Positions 1 through 8,801 of a DNA stretch of 64,000 nucleotides are shown here, one piece after another. Source of the stretch: UBA5239 sp040391785 (GTDB lineage: Bacteria; Verrucomicrobiota; Lentisphaeria; Victivallales; Victivallaceae); NCBI GenBank assembly GCA_040391785.1, contig JBEBXH010000003.1, positions 1 through 64,000 of the forward strand, read 5' to 3'. Each line of letters opens with the position of its first letter. The stretch's first letter is position 1. Made by a program: the position numbers and the translations under genes. The notes below the pieces were generated by a model. That model did no database searches and was not told the origin of the DNA. It worked only from the letters and a program-made list of their open reading frames with translations.

Positions 1-37
1 TGATCCGGTGCCGCCGCCCAAGGTTAAAAACAGGTGA
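1..37 (+). CDS. yidD: C-terminal tail of membrane protein insertion efficiency factor YidD (partial)
   Basis: Only the last 11 codons lie in the window. They read DPVPPPKVKNR and end in TGA at 35-37. YidD proteins typically end with a Gly-Gly-x-Asp-Pro-Val-Pro motif, and this tail stands directly before yidC, which is the standard order rnpA-yidD-yidC-jag. The assignment therefore rests on a very short motif plus synteny. YidD is a small membrane-associated factor that helps Sec/YidC-dependent insertion of inner-membrane proteins. Confidence 0.6.
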   Translation, partial: DPVPPPKVKNR

Positions 38-58
38 AGTAAGGTTAAGGGTTAAATT

Positions 59-1813
59 GTGAAATTTGATAAAGAAACGATCATAGTAATCGCCTTCTGT
101 ATATTGTTGATGGTCGCCTGGCGGCCGTTTTGCGTGTGGATGGGTTGGATGAAAACCCCTGAGCCCGTGCAGCAGACACAGCAGCAGCAGACGCCGGCAG
201 AAACTCCGCTCAAAATAACGGAAGTCCCGGAAAAACCCGCCGCCGGGGCGGAAATCAAACCCGAAGACACCACCATCAAATACGTCTCCGGCCGCAAAAT
301 CGAAGTTCCGCTGACGATGAACGAACTCCCCCTCCAGCACCTCAGCAACGACAATTTCGATATGGCGATTCACCCCGCTTACGGTGAAATCCGCAACATC
401 ACATTTGAAAAATATTTCCAGAGCGACCGCACCAGCAAACTGGTGGCCAACGGCCTCTATGAGGACAATATCGGCATGCTCGGCGTCTATTCGGATGTCA
501 CCTGGCGCGTGCTGGAAATCCTCGAAAACAAACTCGACGGCGATACCTACACCCTGAGCCGCCGTATCGCGACCGAACAGAACCAGTTCATCGTCGTACA
601 GACTTGGAAAATCGCCTATGATTACGGCGTAGACTACACGGTTCAGCTGAAAAATACCAATACTCCGCTCGCCTTCAGTTCGCTCGCCATCAGCGGCGGC
701 GTGCTCAAGCCGTTCGCCATCATGGGCGGGGACCGCATCCGCAACGACGACTACCTGATGTATTTCCGCATGACCAACGGCAAAGAACGCAATGTCAAAC
801 TTTCCGCCAAAGACGAGAAGTTCTTCGTCCGTCCCGAGGCTCCGGTTCAATGGGTCGGGCTGGGCACCAAATATTTCATGAACGTACTGGTGGCCGACAC
901 CCCCTTCACCGACATGGTTCAGATGCGCGCCCACAAAGCCGCCACTGCCGAACAGGCCAAGGTGCTCGGCGACAAAACCTATTACATTTCCGACGTCAAC
1001 GGCGTCTACAACCAGTTCAAGCTCGCCGCCGATCAGGAACACTCCATGAAGTTCAAGTTCTATTTCGGCCCCAAGGACCAGGATATGGTGAATGCGTTTG
1101 AGCCTACCGCCACTTATATCAGCAAGCTGATGAGCCTGCGCCCGATGAACGCGCTGGCTACTTTCATGCTCTGGTCGCTGGCCAAGCTCAAAGCGTTCTG
1201 CGGCAGCTACGGCTGGGCGATCATCCTGCTGACGGCCATCGTCCGTATTTTGCTCTGGCCGATCACCCACAAGGCCAATATGTCGATGAAGCGCATGCAG
1301 GCTTTCAAACCCGAAATGGACGAAATCCGCAAGAAGCACAAAGACAACCCGCAGCTCATGCAGGTGAAGATGGGCGAACTTTATAAGCGCGAAGGGCTCC
1401 ACCCGATGCGCGGCTGCCTGCCGCTGTTGCTGCAGCTGCCGATTTTCATGTCGCTCTATTTCGCGCTGGATGGCGCCATGGAGCTGCGCCACGTGGCTTT
1501 CTGGTGGGCCAGCGACCTGTCGCAGCCGGACACCGTGATCCGTATTTTCAGTTTCCCGCTCAATCCGCTGGTGCTGGTCATGACCGGATTGATGCTGCTG
1601 CAGCAGAAATTGATGCCGCAGGCGGGCGACCCCACTCAGCAGAAGGTCATGATGTTCATGCCCCTGATCATGCTGGTTTTCCTGTATAGTCTGCCCTCCG
1701 GTCTTACCTTGTACTGGACGGTCAGTCAGATATTCAGTATTCTACAAATGTTGCTGACCCAGAAATTGGCGGGTCAAAGCACCCCCCAAGTACCAAAAGC
1801 AGCTAAAGCTTAA
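59..1813 (+). CDS. yidC: Membrane protein insertase YidC
   Basis: YidC inserts and folds inner-membrane proteins, alone or with SecYEG. The 584 residues show the Gram-negative layout: an N-terminal membrane segment (about 8-30), a Gln/Pro-rich linker, a large periplasmic domain to about residue 350, and the conserved C-terminal five-helix core. In the core, an arginine at about residue 396 (in AIVRILLWP) matches the conserved groove arginine, followed by the cytoplasmic hairpin rich in Lys/Met and the P-x-x-x-x-L-P-I-F segment. The start is GTG at 59 with only a weak AAGG upstream, 21 bases after the yidD stop. The neighbours yidD and jag support the call. Confidence 0.97.
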   Translation: MKFDKETIIVIAFCILLMVAWRPFCVWMGWMKTPEPVQQTQQQQTPAETPLKITEVPEKPAAGAEIKPEDTTIKYVSGRKIEVPLTMNELPLQHLSNDNFDMAIHPAYGEIRNITFEKYFQSDRTSKLVANGLYEDNIGMLGVYSDVTWRVLEILENKLDGDTYTLSRRIATEQNQFIVVQTWKIAYDYGVDYTVQLKNTNTPLAFSSLAISGGVLKPFAIMGGDRIRNDDYLMYFRMTNGKERNVKLSAKDEKFFVRPEAPVQWVGLGTKYFMNVLVADTPFTDMVQMRAHKAATAEQAKVLGDKTYYISDVNGVYNQFKLAADQEHSMKFKFYFGPKDQDMVNAFEPTATYISKLMSLRPMNALATFMLWSLAKLKAFCGSYGWAIILLTAIVRILLWPITHKANMSMKRMQAFKPEMDEIRKKHKDNPQLMQVKMGELYKREGLHPMRGCLPLLLQLPIFMSLYFALDGAMELRHVAFWWASDLSQPDTVIRIFSFPLNPLVLVMTGLMLLQQKLMPQAGDPTQQKVMMFMPLIMLVFLYSLPSGLTLYWTVSQIFSILQMLLTQKLAGQSTPQVPKAAKA

Positions 1814-1847
1814 TGCCGCTTAACCGCAAGTAAGGAGTTATCACAAC

Positions 1848-2477
1848 ATGGTTAACGAAAAGCTCGAAGAGCAGAAGAACAAAGCAACCCGTACGCTGTA
1901 CACGATGCTCGATTACCTGGGCCTGAACGCCCAGCTCAAGGCCGAAGAAAAGGGTTCCAAAATCGTCATCACCATCACCTCGGAAGAAGCCGGACGCATC
2001 ATCGGCCGCAAGGGCCAGACCCTCGAAAGCCTCCAGATGCTGCTGAACCGCATGGTCTTTAACAGCGACCAGGAATGCCCGCGCATCGCGCTCGACATCG
2101 ACGGTTACGGCAAAGAACGCGACGGCCGCCGCGGCGGCAAACGCGAACGCGGTGAGCGCGGAGAACGTGGTGAACGCAGCGAGCGTGGAGAGCGCGGCGA
2201 AAGACGCGGACGCCGCAACGACCGCAGAAGCGGCGGCGAAGGCGAATCCTTCGAAGAAGGCGACAACAACGATTCCGATAACGCCGAAATCCTGCGTCAG
2301 CAGGCCATTGACGCGGCCAAAGAAGCCAAACGCTGGGGCGAACCCGTCACCCTGCCGAAAATGAATGCTCATGATCGCCGGATCATCCACATCACCCTGC
2401 AGGAAGATCCCGAAATCTCCACCGAAAGCATCGGCGAAGGTTCCCTGAAAAAAGTCGTGATTGCCGTCAAAAAATAA
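1848..2477 (+). CDS. jag: Jag (SpoIIIJ-associated / KhpB-like) RNA-binding protein, KH-R3H
   Basis: This is the RNA-binding partner usually encoded directly after yidC. A KH domain lies at about residues 1-85 with the GRIIGRKGQTLE loop starting near 48, and an R3H domain lies at the C-terminus with R177-x3-H181. Between them, residues about 90-131 form a low-complexity linker of Arg/Gly/Glu repeats (RGERGERSERGER-like), which is unusual. The N-terminal Jag_N domain of Firmicutes homologues is missing; the protein begins directly with the KH domain. The start is 34 bases after the yidC stop with AAGGAG at about 1832-1837, so the two genes are probably co-transcribed. A strong terminator follows. 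Confidence 0.93.
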   Translation: MVNEKLEEQKNKATRTLYTMLDYLGLNAQLKAEEKGSKIVITITSEEAGRIIGRKGQTLESLQMLLNRMVFNSDQECPRIALDIDGYGKERDGRRGGKRERGERGERGERSERGERGERRGRRNDRRSGGEGESFEEGDNNDSDNAEILRQQAIDAAKEAKRWGEPVTLPKMNAHDRRIIHITLQEDPEISTESIGEGSLKKVVIAVKK

Positions 2478-2502
2478 TCACGCCTCTCTCAGACAACATA
2501 AA

Positions 2503-2545
2503 CGGCAGACCGGATAAAATGTCCAGTCTGCCGGTTGTTTTTTAT
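2503..2545 (+). terminator. Rho-independent terminator after jag
   Basis: A 12-base stem (2503-2514 with 2522-2533, one mismatch) with a 7-base loop is followed by GTTGTTTTTT. It lies 26 bases past the jag stop and before the convergent small gene, and could serve both directions. Confidence 0.85.
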
Positions 2546-2577
2546 GGGGAAATACGCCTTGAGACAACGGTTCGCAG

Positions 2578-2754
2578 TCATCGGGAATTTTCCGGGGCCG
2601 GCATGAAAGTATTTTCGTCGTTGTCTTTGAGCGGGAATACCTGCAGCACAGCAATGATGTGTTCTCCATCTTCGTGCACGATGATATCCCTGTCCACGAG
2701 TTCCTTGATCGCAGTAATGGCAATTTCACGCCCGGCCAAACTGATTGATTTCAT
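2578..2754 (-). CDS. Small protein of 58 residues, unknown function
   Basis: A short open frame on the minus strand begins with ATG at 2754 (MKSISLAGREIAITAIKEL) and ends with TGA at 2578-2580. It is preceded by a strong ribosome binding site, AGGAGG, about 6 bases from the ATG, which is the main reason to call it. The protein is hydrophilic with a mixed charge (KELVDRDIIVHEDGEH) and has an acidic, Pro-containing tail; no family is recognised. It converges on jag across the terminator and is divergent from the XRE-type regulator at 2915, so the two may share a control region. It could be a small regulatory protein, but nothing in the sequence proves this. Confidence 0.6.
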   Translation of the reverse strand: MKSISLAGREIAITAIKELVDRDIIVHEDGEHIIAVLQVFPLKDNDENTFMPAPENSR

Positions 2755-2854
2755 GAAGTTTCCTCCTATGCAGTGTAAATAAATTATGTTTATAATGAAA
2801 TATGGGTTTTATAATATTTATCAAGCGGACCATGGTACTATGCAGACTTTTTTC

Positions 2855-2882
2855 TTGACAAAGCCGCAGTAGTAATTATATT
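2855..2882 (+). promoter_or_regulatory. Sigma-70-type promoter of the XRE regulator
   Basis: TTGACA (2855-2860), 16-base spacer, TATATT (2877-2882), about 30 bases upstream of the ATG at 2915. Confidence 0.6.
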
Positions 2883-2914
2883 ATTACAAAGGTCAGGATT
2901 AAGGATTAGCATAT

Positions 2915-3301
2915 ATGAGTATTGACAAAGAAAAAAGAATCGAGCTTGGTGATTACATAAAGATTCTATTGGTCAAATACCATGTCCGGCAAACCGAGAT
3001 TGCCGGTATCTGCAACATCAGCCGGCAGTATGTGAACCAGATTTGTTCGGGCAAAAACCCCATGTCCGCCGAGCAGTACAAAAGGATTTTCAAATATTTC
3101 CACAAAATCGGCGTCTCCAATTCCGAGCTGAAGATCCTGACCCAACTGCATATATCTTCCAAGCTGAATATGGAGATGATCCCGGAAATCCAGAATCCGG
3201 TGGCCAAAATGATCGCGGATAAGCTCGATGCCATGAACGATGAATCATTGTTGGCCCTGCTGCGCAAACAGGAAGAGCTGATCCGTGAACAGGAAAAATA
3301 A
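2915..3301 (+). CDS. Small XRE-like helix-turn-helix protein
   Basis: The 128-residue protein carries an N-terminal helix-turn-helix at about residues 14-60 (RQTEIAGICNISRQYVNQI ... GKNPMS), typical of Cro/C1-type DNA-binding domains. The remaining part is helical and ends in a charged segment rich in Gln and Glu (KQEELIREQEK), which may be a coiled coil for dimerisation. A near-consensus promoter lies just upstream. It is divergent from the 58-residue gene at 2578-2754. The role is probably local transcriptional control; the target is unknown. About 200 bases downstream (3302-3509) hold no gene that I can support. Confidence 0.75.
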   Translation: MSIDKEKRIELGDYIKILLVKYHVRQTEIAGICNISRQYVNQICSGKNPMSAEQYKRIFKYFHKIGVSNSELKILTQLHISSKLNMEMIPEIQNPVAKMIADKLDAMNDESLLALLRKQEELIREQEK

Positions 3302-3509
3302 TCATCCGGCCCGTTTTTCCCTCGAAAATTATTTCATGAATGTTACCTCCGATTAATCTTTATAGACTAATAGCGGGGTGGCAGTGAATTTTTTACACGA
3401 AATCGAAAAAAAATCAAAAAATATACTTTTCGTATGGATAAGCTATGTTGCCAGAACCCCGATGAATTTCATGGGCATGATGGACTTCACGGGCTGACTT
3501 CATGCGAGC

Positions 3510-4388
3510 TCAGCCGTAGTTTTTCGGAGTCACTCCGTAGCGTTTCTTAAATTCGGTGGAAAAATACTGGGAGGATGAGAACCCCATCGCGCTGGCGATT
3601 TCCTTGACCGAACCGGCTTTGCGCTGGAGCAGGTCGGCAGCCTGGGCCATTTTCAGCCGCAGGAAGTAGTCGACCGGGCGCTCCCCCAGGTATTTCAGGA
3701 ACAGCCGGTGCAAAGTCGCCGGACTGACTCCGGCCTGACGGCACATCATTTCAACCGTCAATCGTTCATTCAACCGCTCATGGATGAATTCCAGCAGCAG
3801 CCGCAGATGATACGGATAAGCGCTGCTTTTGTTGATGGCGGAGAGCTTGACCAGCAATCCATAGGCTCGCATGGCCGCTTCGTGGTAACTGGCGGCGTCA
3901 CTGCGCTGATACAACGCATAAAGACGGTCGAAAAATTCATTGAGGACCGGCCGGTCTTCCACGGAGGGCAGGATCAGATCCGTTCCGGCCAGTCCGAGCA
4001 GTTCCGTGCAGTTCGAAATAAGCGGGCCCGCGAAGATAATGGTCCGCTTCAGCCCGTATTCCTCCTCGACCTCCATTTCCGTCTCCGCCCGCAGCTGTAC
4101 GACGAAGATCTCGCCGGGGCCGACCCTGACCCGGTGCCCATTCTGGGTAAACAGGAAATGCCCCTGCTGAACGTATTCAACGGCAAAGAGATCGGAATTG
4201 ACCCGGTGACGGTAGCAGCCCGCCACCCATTCGTCATCTCCGATGGCGGTAACCTGTATCGGATACAGGGGATCCTCGGGCGAGAACTTGAATTTATGGA
4301 TAAAATGGTGGATGGGATAACGCCCGACATTATAGCCGCGGAGCAGAGTGCTGTCATGATCCAGACAGACATATTTTCTTTTCATCAT
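3510..4388 (-). CDS. AraC-family transcriptional regulator
   Basis: The C-terminal 100 residues (about 190-292) form the double helix-turn-helix of AraC/XylS regulators: LTVEMMCRQAGVSPATLHRLF, then KEIASAMGFSSSQYFSTEFK and the closing GVTPKNYG. The N-terminal part resembles a cupin-type sensor (HRVRVGPGEIFVVQ), as in sugar-responsive members. The gene is divergent from the secreted glycosidase at 4520, with both promoters in a 131-base spacer, so it probably activates that gene and the pseudopilin after it. The inducer is not predictable, though the context suggests an oligosaccharide. Confidence 0.9.
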   Translation of the reverse strand: MMKRKYVCLDHDSTLLRGYNVGRYPIHHFIHKFKFSPEDPLYPIQVTAIGDDEWVAGCYRHRVNSDLFAVEYVQQGHFLFTQNGHRVRVGPGEIFVVQLRAETEMEVEEEYGLKRTIIFAGPLISNCTELLGLAGTDLILPSVEDRPVLNEFFDRLYALYQRSDAASYHEAAMRAYGLLVKLSAINKSSAYPYHLRLLLEFIHERLNERLTVEMMCRQAGVSPATLHRLFLKYLGERPVDYFLRLKMAQAADLLQRKAGSVKEIASAMGFSSSQYFSTEFKKRYGVTPKNYG

Positions 4389-4424
4389 TTACCCCTCAAT
4401 GCGAGAATTACAGACTATATTGAT

Positions 4425-4484
4425 ATTATATCTAACTTTTTTGATTTGTCAAGCTGTTGCGAAATTATCAATATTCAATATAAT
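4425..4484. promoter_or_regulatory. Divergent promoter region between AraC regulator and glycosidase
   Basis: Minus strand: TTGACA (4452-4447), 16-base spacer, TATAAT (4430-4425) for the regulator. Plus strand: TTGCGA (4457-4462), 16-base spacer, TATAAT (4479-4484) for the glycosidase. Inverted octamers TATTGATA (4418-4425) and TATCAATA (4466-4473) could be regulator contacts. Confidence 0.6.
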
Positions 4485-4519
4485 TATAGTATGGCAAAAA
4501 TTTATTAAGAGGTATGAAT

Positions 4520-7500
4520 ATGAAAAAATGGCTCCTGATGTTATTGTCCGGAACGACATTGCTGCATGCGGCGGTGGATAGCGGTTACAGTTATTTCAAC
4601 GTAAGTACCCATGAGCCGGCGGCCGGGCAAGCGGTGGAAGTGAAAATTTTCCTGCGCGACGGTGAAAACCGGCCGGTCGACGCCACCAAAGTCGAATTCG
4701 CCGGGGCGACAGGGAAAATCACCCGCGCCGGGGCGGGCGAATACCGCGGGCAGGTAACTTTGACAAAAGCCGGCGACAAGCTCGATCTGAAAGTCAACGC
4801 CGACGGTGCCACGGTGCTCGAAAACCTCTTCACCGCCGCCTCCGCTTATACCAAAAACAACCGTTTGAGCGCCATGGAACAGATCGGCAATGCCTACCGG
4901 GTGGTGTCGTTCGATCCTAATCTCGATTCGTATTGGTCCATCGGCTCGGTCGCCGGCGACAATCTGCTGCGTGACCGGACCTATATCGTCGGGGCTCGGG
5001 CCTCTTATGATGACGTCCGCGGCAAGGGGGTGGCGATTAACAGCGGCCAGCGCGATGCCGCAGGGAAACTCCGGGTCGATTATTCGTCGTTTCATACCGG
5101 CAGTGCCAGGCATGTACAACTGGAAAAACCGGTGACGATCCTGAAAGACACCGCCGGCGTGACCTTCAGTACAGTGGTCCTGCATGCCCGGGGCACCGTC
5201 CTTTTCGATCAACTGCGCCTGCGCGTGTCGCCCACGCTGGTGGCGCGGGAATCGGAAGGACGGAAGATCACTTGTGAAGCGGGCGGGCGGCACGTCCCAC
5301 CGGCGGCGAATTATCTCGCGGTACCCATGGACAAAATCAAGGCATTGTCGGACGAATTGCGCCAATACGGCGAAAAATACGGCAGCGGGTCATTTGCGGC
5401 ACTTACGGGAAAATTGCATAACATTCAAAATTCGCTGTCAAAAACCCTCGACGCTCCCACCGCCATGCGGAACCTCGTCGAGCTGGAAAAACTGGAAGCG
5501 GAGATCAAAACCGCGCTCGGATCGGCGGAGCGCGCCGCGTTGACTTCCGCCCTCGCCGGCCGCACCGTTGACGCATACGGGCCGAATATCCGGGCCATGG
5601 CGGCCGCGCCCTCCAAAGACAAAATGGTATATCAGCAGGGGTTCCGCGTGGCGGTGTCGGGCAAGGAAAGCACGCACGGCGCATCGGCCGGGGCGTGGTT
5701 CGACCGCGACAATCTCTATATCACCGTTCGCTCCGCGGATACGGGATCGAGCATAACGCAAGCCGCGCCCAAGGACGACGGCCGGATCTGGGGCGGAGAC
5801 ACCATTGAAGTATTTATCGGGGACCCGGACTCCAGATCCAGCAGACAGTTTGTCATCGGGGCGGGGGGCCAGCTCTTTGACGCGCAGGACGGCGACGCGT
5901 TCGTCAATTTCGAATGGACGGGCAAAGTTATTCGGAACGGCGGCGCGTGGGATGCCGAATTCACCTTGCCGTGGAGTTCGACCGGGATCGACCCGGAGCA
6001 GCACAAGGAGTTTCGGATCAACATCTGCCGCACCTATCGCGGCCGCGAAAAGGGCACGGAAAACAGCTGCTGGTCGCTGGACAAAACCGGATTTCACGAA
6101 CTCTCCAGTTTCGGCTTCCTGGTGCTGGGCGGCAACATTGACGAAAAAACGTTTATCGCCACGAAGAACCGCCAGGCCGCCGAAGAGCGCCGCGCCGCGC
6201 AGGCACAGTCGAATCAGGCTTCCGCCGAACTGCGCGGCCATGACGCAGTATTGATCGCCTCCAATTGGCCGGAAGAACGGGATTTCGAGAAAGACAGCGT
6301 GTTCCAGACCGTTTTTCTGGGCGAAAAAGTACGCAATCCGGACCCCGCGCAACTGGTTTTCCGCCAGGCGGTCAATGAATTCGCCCATCGCAGTTTCATC
6401 CTTTCCGCCCTCAAGGCCGTGGACGGGGTGGAATTCAAAATCGGCGACCTCAAGGGGGAAAACGGCACCATGATTCCGGCGGACCGCTTGAAGATTTACC
6501 GCATCAATTATCTGGAACCGGCCGAGGAGGTTTGGCCGAGTCAGTATAAACTGTGGAGCGGGCGGCCGCTGCCGGAGCTGGTGGAGCTGGTTGACGCGCC
6601 GCTCACGCTGACGGAATTCCAGTCCGCCCAGTTCCGGCTGGTCGTCGACAGCCGCGGTGCGGCCTCCGGCAAATATCAGGGTACCGTTCGCGTACAACCC
6701 GCCGGAGTGGAAATACCGGTCCGCTGCGAAGTGATGGATTTCGCCCTGACGTCGTGCGAGAAACAGCCGGTATGGATCTATATCTTCTCCGAAATGCCGT
6801 GGAGCGGCGCTTCCGGTGAAGCTTGGGCGAAGCTGTTTCAGGAACATTATGTGACGGATGTATTGACGGAATTCCCGGCCTATACCGTTAACGGCGAGCC
6901 CCCGAAGCTGCCGAGCCACAAGAAATACAACACCTCCTACATCGACGCCATGGTCAATTACGCACCGCCCGCCGGAGCGGATATCAAATTCGACGGTTCG
7001 AAGTGCGACATTGACGGACGCCTGGAAATCTGTGCGCGTTATGGCCTGCGCCCGCTCTTTTCGACCCGCCGGGGCGATGTGCCGCCCGCGTTGTTCCCCC
7101 AGTTTCTGGAATACCTGAAGAGTCACGGCATCGGCGCGGATAAATTCATTTACAAACTTGGCGACGAGGACAACTCCCCGTGGATGGTACCGCAGGCCCG
7201 GAAGATCCTCTCCTGCGCCCCCGAAACCCGGCTGATCATGATTCCGTCCGGCAACGATTACTGGGATCTCAAAGTCCTCGGCAAAGGCTTTCCATTGCTG
7301 GCCTTTTCCCGCGCCGCGCTGTGGGACAACCCGAAAACGGAAGCCGATTTGCGCCATCTCCAGAAAAACGGCATGAAGCTCGCACGCTACACCAACCGGA
7401 CCTCCTGGACGGAGCGCGCCCCGGCGCTTTCCGGCCGCGGCGACCTCTGGGATGTGATCATCAACGACAAGATGGACGGTTACCAGATCTGGACCTCCGG

Positions 7501-7846
7501 CATCTGCCCTCCGATCGGATACCGCCTCCCCTACGGCGGAGCGACCCGCCGCGCCATTACCGACTGGGCCCCGGAAAATCAGTCCAACTGCCAGCTGCTC
7601 TACGTCCGCAAAATCGGCGATTTTTACAAGCCGGTCAGCTGCATCCGCCTCGAAGACATGCGCGACGGCGTTACCGACGTGCTGTATTACCGTGAAGCGG
7701 AGCGCCGCCTGAAACAGGCCAATGACACCGCCGGGTTGCAGCAACTGCGAAAACTGGCGACATCCCCGAAGAGAACCCGCGTCGACTACGAAAACGCACG
7801 TATCAAAATGGCTGAACTGATTTTAACCCATAAACAGGGAGATTGA
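4520..7846 (+). CDS. Secreted glycosidase-like protein with CBM9-like and DUF4091 (GH123-like) domains
   Basis: A signal peptide (MKKWLLMLLSGTTLLHA) marks this as exported. Residues about 355-535 look like a CBM9-type carbohydrate-binding module (GAWFDRDNLYITVRSADTG ... WGGDTIEVFIG). The last 400 residues match the DUF4091 / GH123-like layout, including the typical closing segment RLEDMRDGVTDVLYY. The N-terminal 110 residues resemble an Ig-like fold. I prefer ATG at 4520 to the in-frame ATG at 4514, because AAGAGG (4507-4512) is 7 bases from 4520 but only 1 from 4514. The pseudopilin gene starts 3 bases after the stop, so the two are one operon, probably run by the divergent AraC regulator. 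The substrate is unknown; GH123 enzymes act on N-acetylhexosamine glycans. Confidence 0.8.
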   Translation: MKKWLLMLLSGTTLLHAAVDSGYSYFNVSTHEPAAGQAVEVKIFLRDGENRPVDATKVEFAGATGKITRAGAGEYRGQVTLTKAGDKLDLKVNADGATVLENLFTAASAYTKNNRLSAMEQIGNAYRVVSFDPNLDSYWSIGSVAGDNLLRDRTYIVGARASYDDVRGKGVAINSGQRDAAGKLRVDYSSFHTGSARHVQLEKPVTILKDTAGVTFSTVVLHARGTVLFDQLRLRVSPTLVARESEGRKITCEAGGRHVPPAANYLAVPMDKIKALSDELRQYGEKYGSGSFAALTGKLHNIQNSLSKTLDAPTAMRNLVELEKLEAEIKTALGSAERAALTSALAGRTVDAYGPNIRAMAAAPSKDKMVYQQGFRVAVSGKESTHGASAGAWFDRDNLYITVRSADTGSSITQAAPKDDGRIWGGDTIEVFIGDPDSRSSRQFVIGAGGQLFDAQDGDAFVNFEWTGKVIRNGGAWDAEFTLPWSSTGIDPEQHKEFRINICRTYRGREKGTENSCWSLDKTGFHELSSFGFLVLGGNIDEKTFIATKNRQAAEERRAAQAQSNQASAELRGHDAVLIASNWPEERDFEKDSVFQTVFLGEKVRNPDPAQLVFRQAVNEFAHRSFILSALKAVDGVEFKIGDLKGENGTMIPADRLKIYRINYLEPAEEVWPSQYKLWSGRPLPELVELVDAPLTLTEFQSAQFRLVVDSRGAASGKYQGTVRVQPAGVEIPVRCEVMDFALTSCEKQPVWIYIFSEMPWSGASGEAWAKLFQEHYVTDVLTEFPAYTVNGEPPKLPSHKKYNTSYIDAMVNYAPPAGADIKFDGSKCDIDGRLEICARYGLRPLFSTRRGDVPPALFPQFLEYLKSHGIGADKFIYKLGDEDNSPWMVPQARKILSCAPETRLIMIPSGNDYWDLKVLGKGFPLLAFSRAALWDNPKTEADLRHLQKNGMKLARYTNRTSWTERAPALSGRGDLWDVIINDKMDGYQIWTSGICPPIGYRLPYGGATRRAITDWAPENQSNCQLLYVRKIGDFYKPVSCIRLEDMRDGVTDVLYYREAERRLKQANDTAGLQQLRKLATSPKRTRVDYENARIKMAELILTHKQGD

Positions 7847-7849
7847 TTC

Positions 7850-8668
7850 ATGAAAAACCACAGGAATTTTACCCTCATTGAACTCCTCGTCGTGATCGCG
7901 ATCATCGCCATCCTCGCCGCCATGCTGCTGCCCGCGTTGAACAGGGCCCGGCAGGCCGCTTATAGTTCATCCTGCCGAAGCAATATGAAGCAGATCGGCG
8001 CGGCCAACGCAATGTATGCTTTGGATTACGACGACTATCTGCCGATCGGCGACAAATTAATAAACAATACCGGAGCCGCCCTAATCAATCTCGGCGAAAA
8101 AAACAATACCATCCCCCAGGCGCAACTGGCGAACAACTATAAATTGTCGGAAAAAATCTTCAACTGCCCGGCCTACGGATCAAATGACATGTTCACGGTC
8201 AGCGCCGCGGTCGGTTGGAGCACGGATCCCAGATATGGCGGCGGCATATACTATGGTTTTTGTGCCCAAACGTACGGCTGGAACACCTATTATCTGGCCT
8301 ACGGCGCGGTAGCCGAAAACTATACCTATGCAAATTGTCGGGGACTTGCCAAACTAAGCAAAATCACGCGCCCGTCGGAACTGCTGCTGCTCGCCGATTG
8401 CGAAGTGAGAATGCTCGAGGGCGAGGGGCTCAATGTAAAAGCGGGCCGCAGCAGCATCGACCATCGCAACCAGGACAAAAGCGGATTGACGGGAATGCTG
8501 TGGCCCGTTCACACCGGCAGCGTCAATATCCTGATGGTCGACGGACATGTGACCAGCGTCTTCGGTGGCGGCGGATGTGATCTCGACGCATCCTGGAATT
8601 GTTACGCCCAGGTCCCGCACGCCAATACGAATCCTCAGCAGCCCGGCAAATCCTGGTACAATTATTGA
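7850..8668 (+). CDS. Pseudopilin-like protein with prepilin signal and H-X9-DG motif
   Basis: The N-terminus (MKNHRN before FTLIELLVVIAIIAILAA) is a class III prepilin signal: a prepilin peptidase would cut before the Phe, and the Glu at +5 is present. It is followed by a helix and a globular domain with VHTGSVNILMVDGHV, which fits the H-X9-DG motif of TIGR04294-type proteins found in Lentisphaerota, Verrucomicrobia and Planctomycetes. The protein is probably anchored in the inner membrane or assembled into a type II secretion/type IV pilus-like structure. It follows the glycosidase by 3 bases, so it is co-expressed with it. It is the first of seven such genes in the window. Its exact role is not established. 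Confidence 0.88.
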   Translation: MKNHRNFTLIELLVVIAIIAILAAMLLPALNRARQAAYSSSCRSNMKQIGAANAMYALDYDDYLPIGDKLINNTGAALINLGEKNNTIPQAQLANNYKLSEKIFNCPAYGSNDMFTVSAAVGWSTDPRYGGGIYYGFCAQTYGWNTYYLAYGAVAENYTYANCRGLAKLSKITRPSELLLLADCEVRMLEGEGLNVKAGRSSIDHRNQDKSGLTGMLWPVHTGSVNILMVDGHVTSVFGGGGCDLDASWNCYAQVPHANTNPQQPGKSWYNY

Positions 8669-8710
8669 TTTTACGTTAAGGCCGGTAGACGACCCCAAAA
8701 AAACATTTTC

Positions 8711-8787
8711 TATGGGACGGATGGGACTTTATGGGACCTATGGGAAACCACTCTTTGAGCTTATTGCCGGTTTCCCATGTGTCCCAT
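8711..8787. repeat. ATGGGAC short repeats with 19-bp inverted repeat
   Basis: Three ATGGGAC units (8711-8737) run into a 19-base arm (8731-8749) that pairs with 8769-8787 with 17 of 19 matches around a 19-base loop. It sits between the convergent 3' ends of the pseudopilin and rsmI. There is no T-run, so an intrinsic terminator is doubtful. Related GGAC-type runs occur at 9921-9955 and about 17540-17570. Confidence 0.75.
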
Positions 8788-8801
8788 TAATTCGACTTTC
8801 G

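Noticed and set aside
5438..7744. 768-residue open frame on the minus strand
   Set aside because: It lies fully antisense to the secreted glycosidase, lacks a ribosome binding site and any family motif, and has the Arg/Gly/His-rich composition of GC-rich shadow frames.
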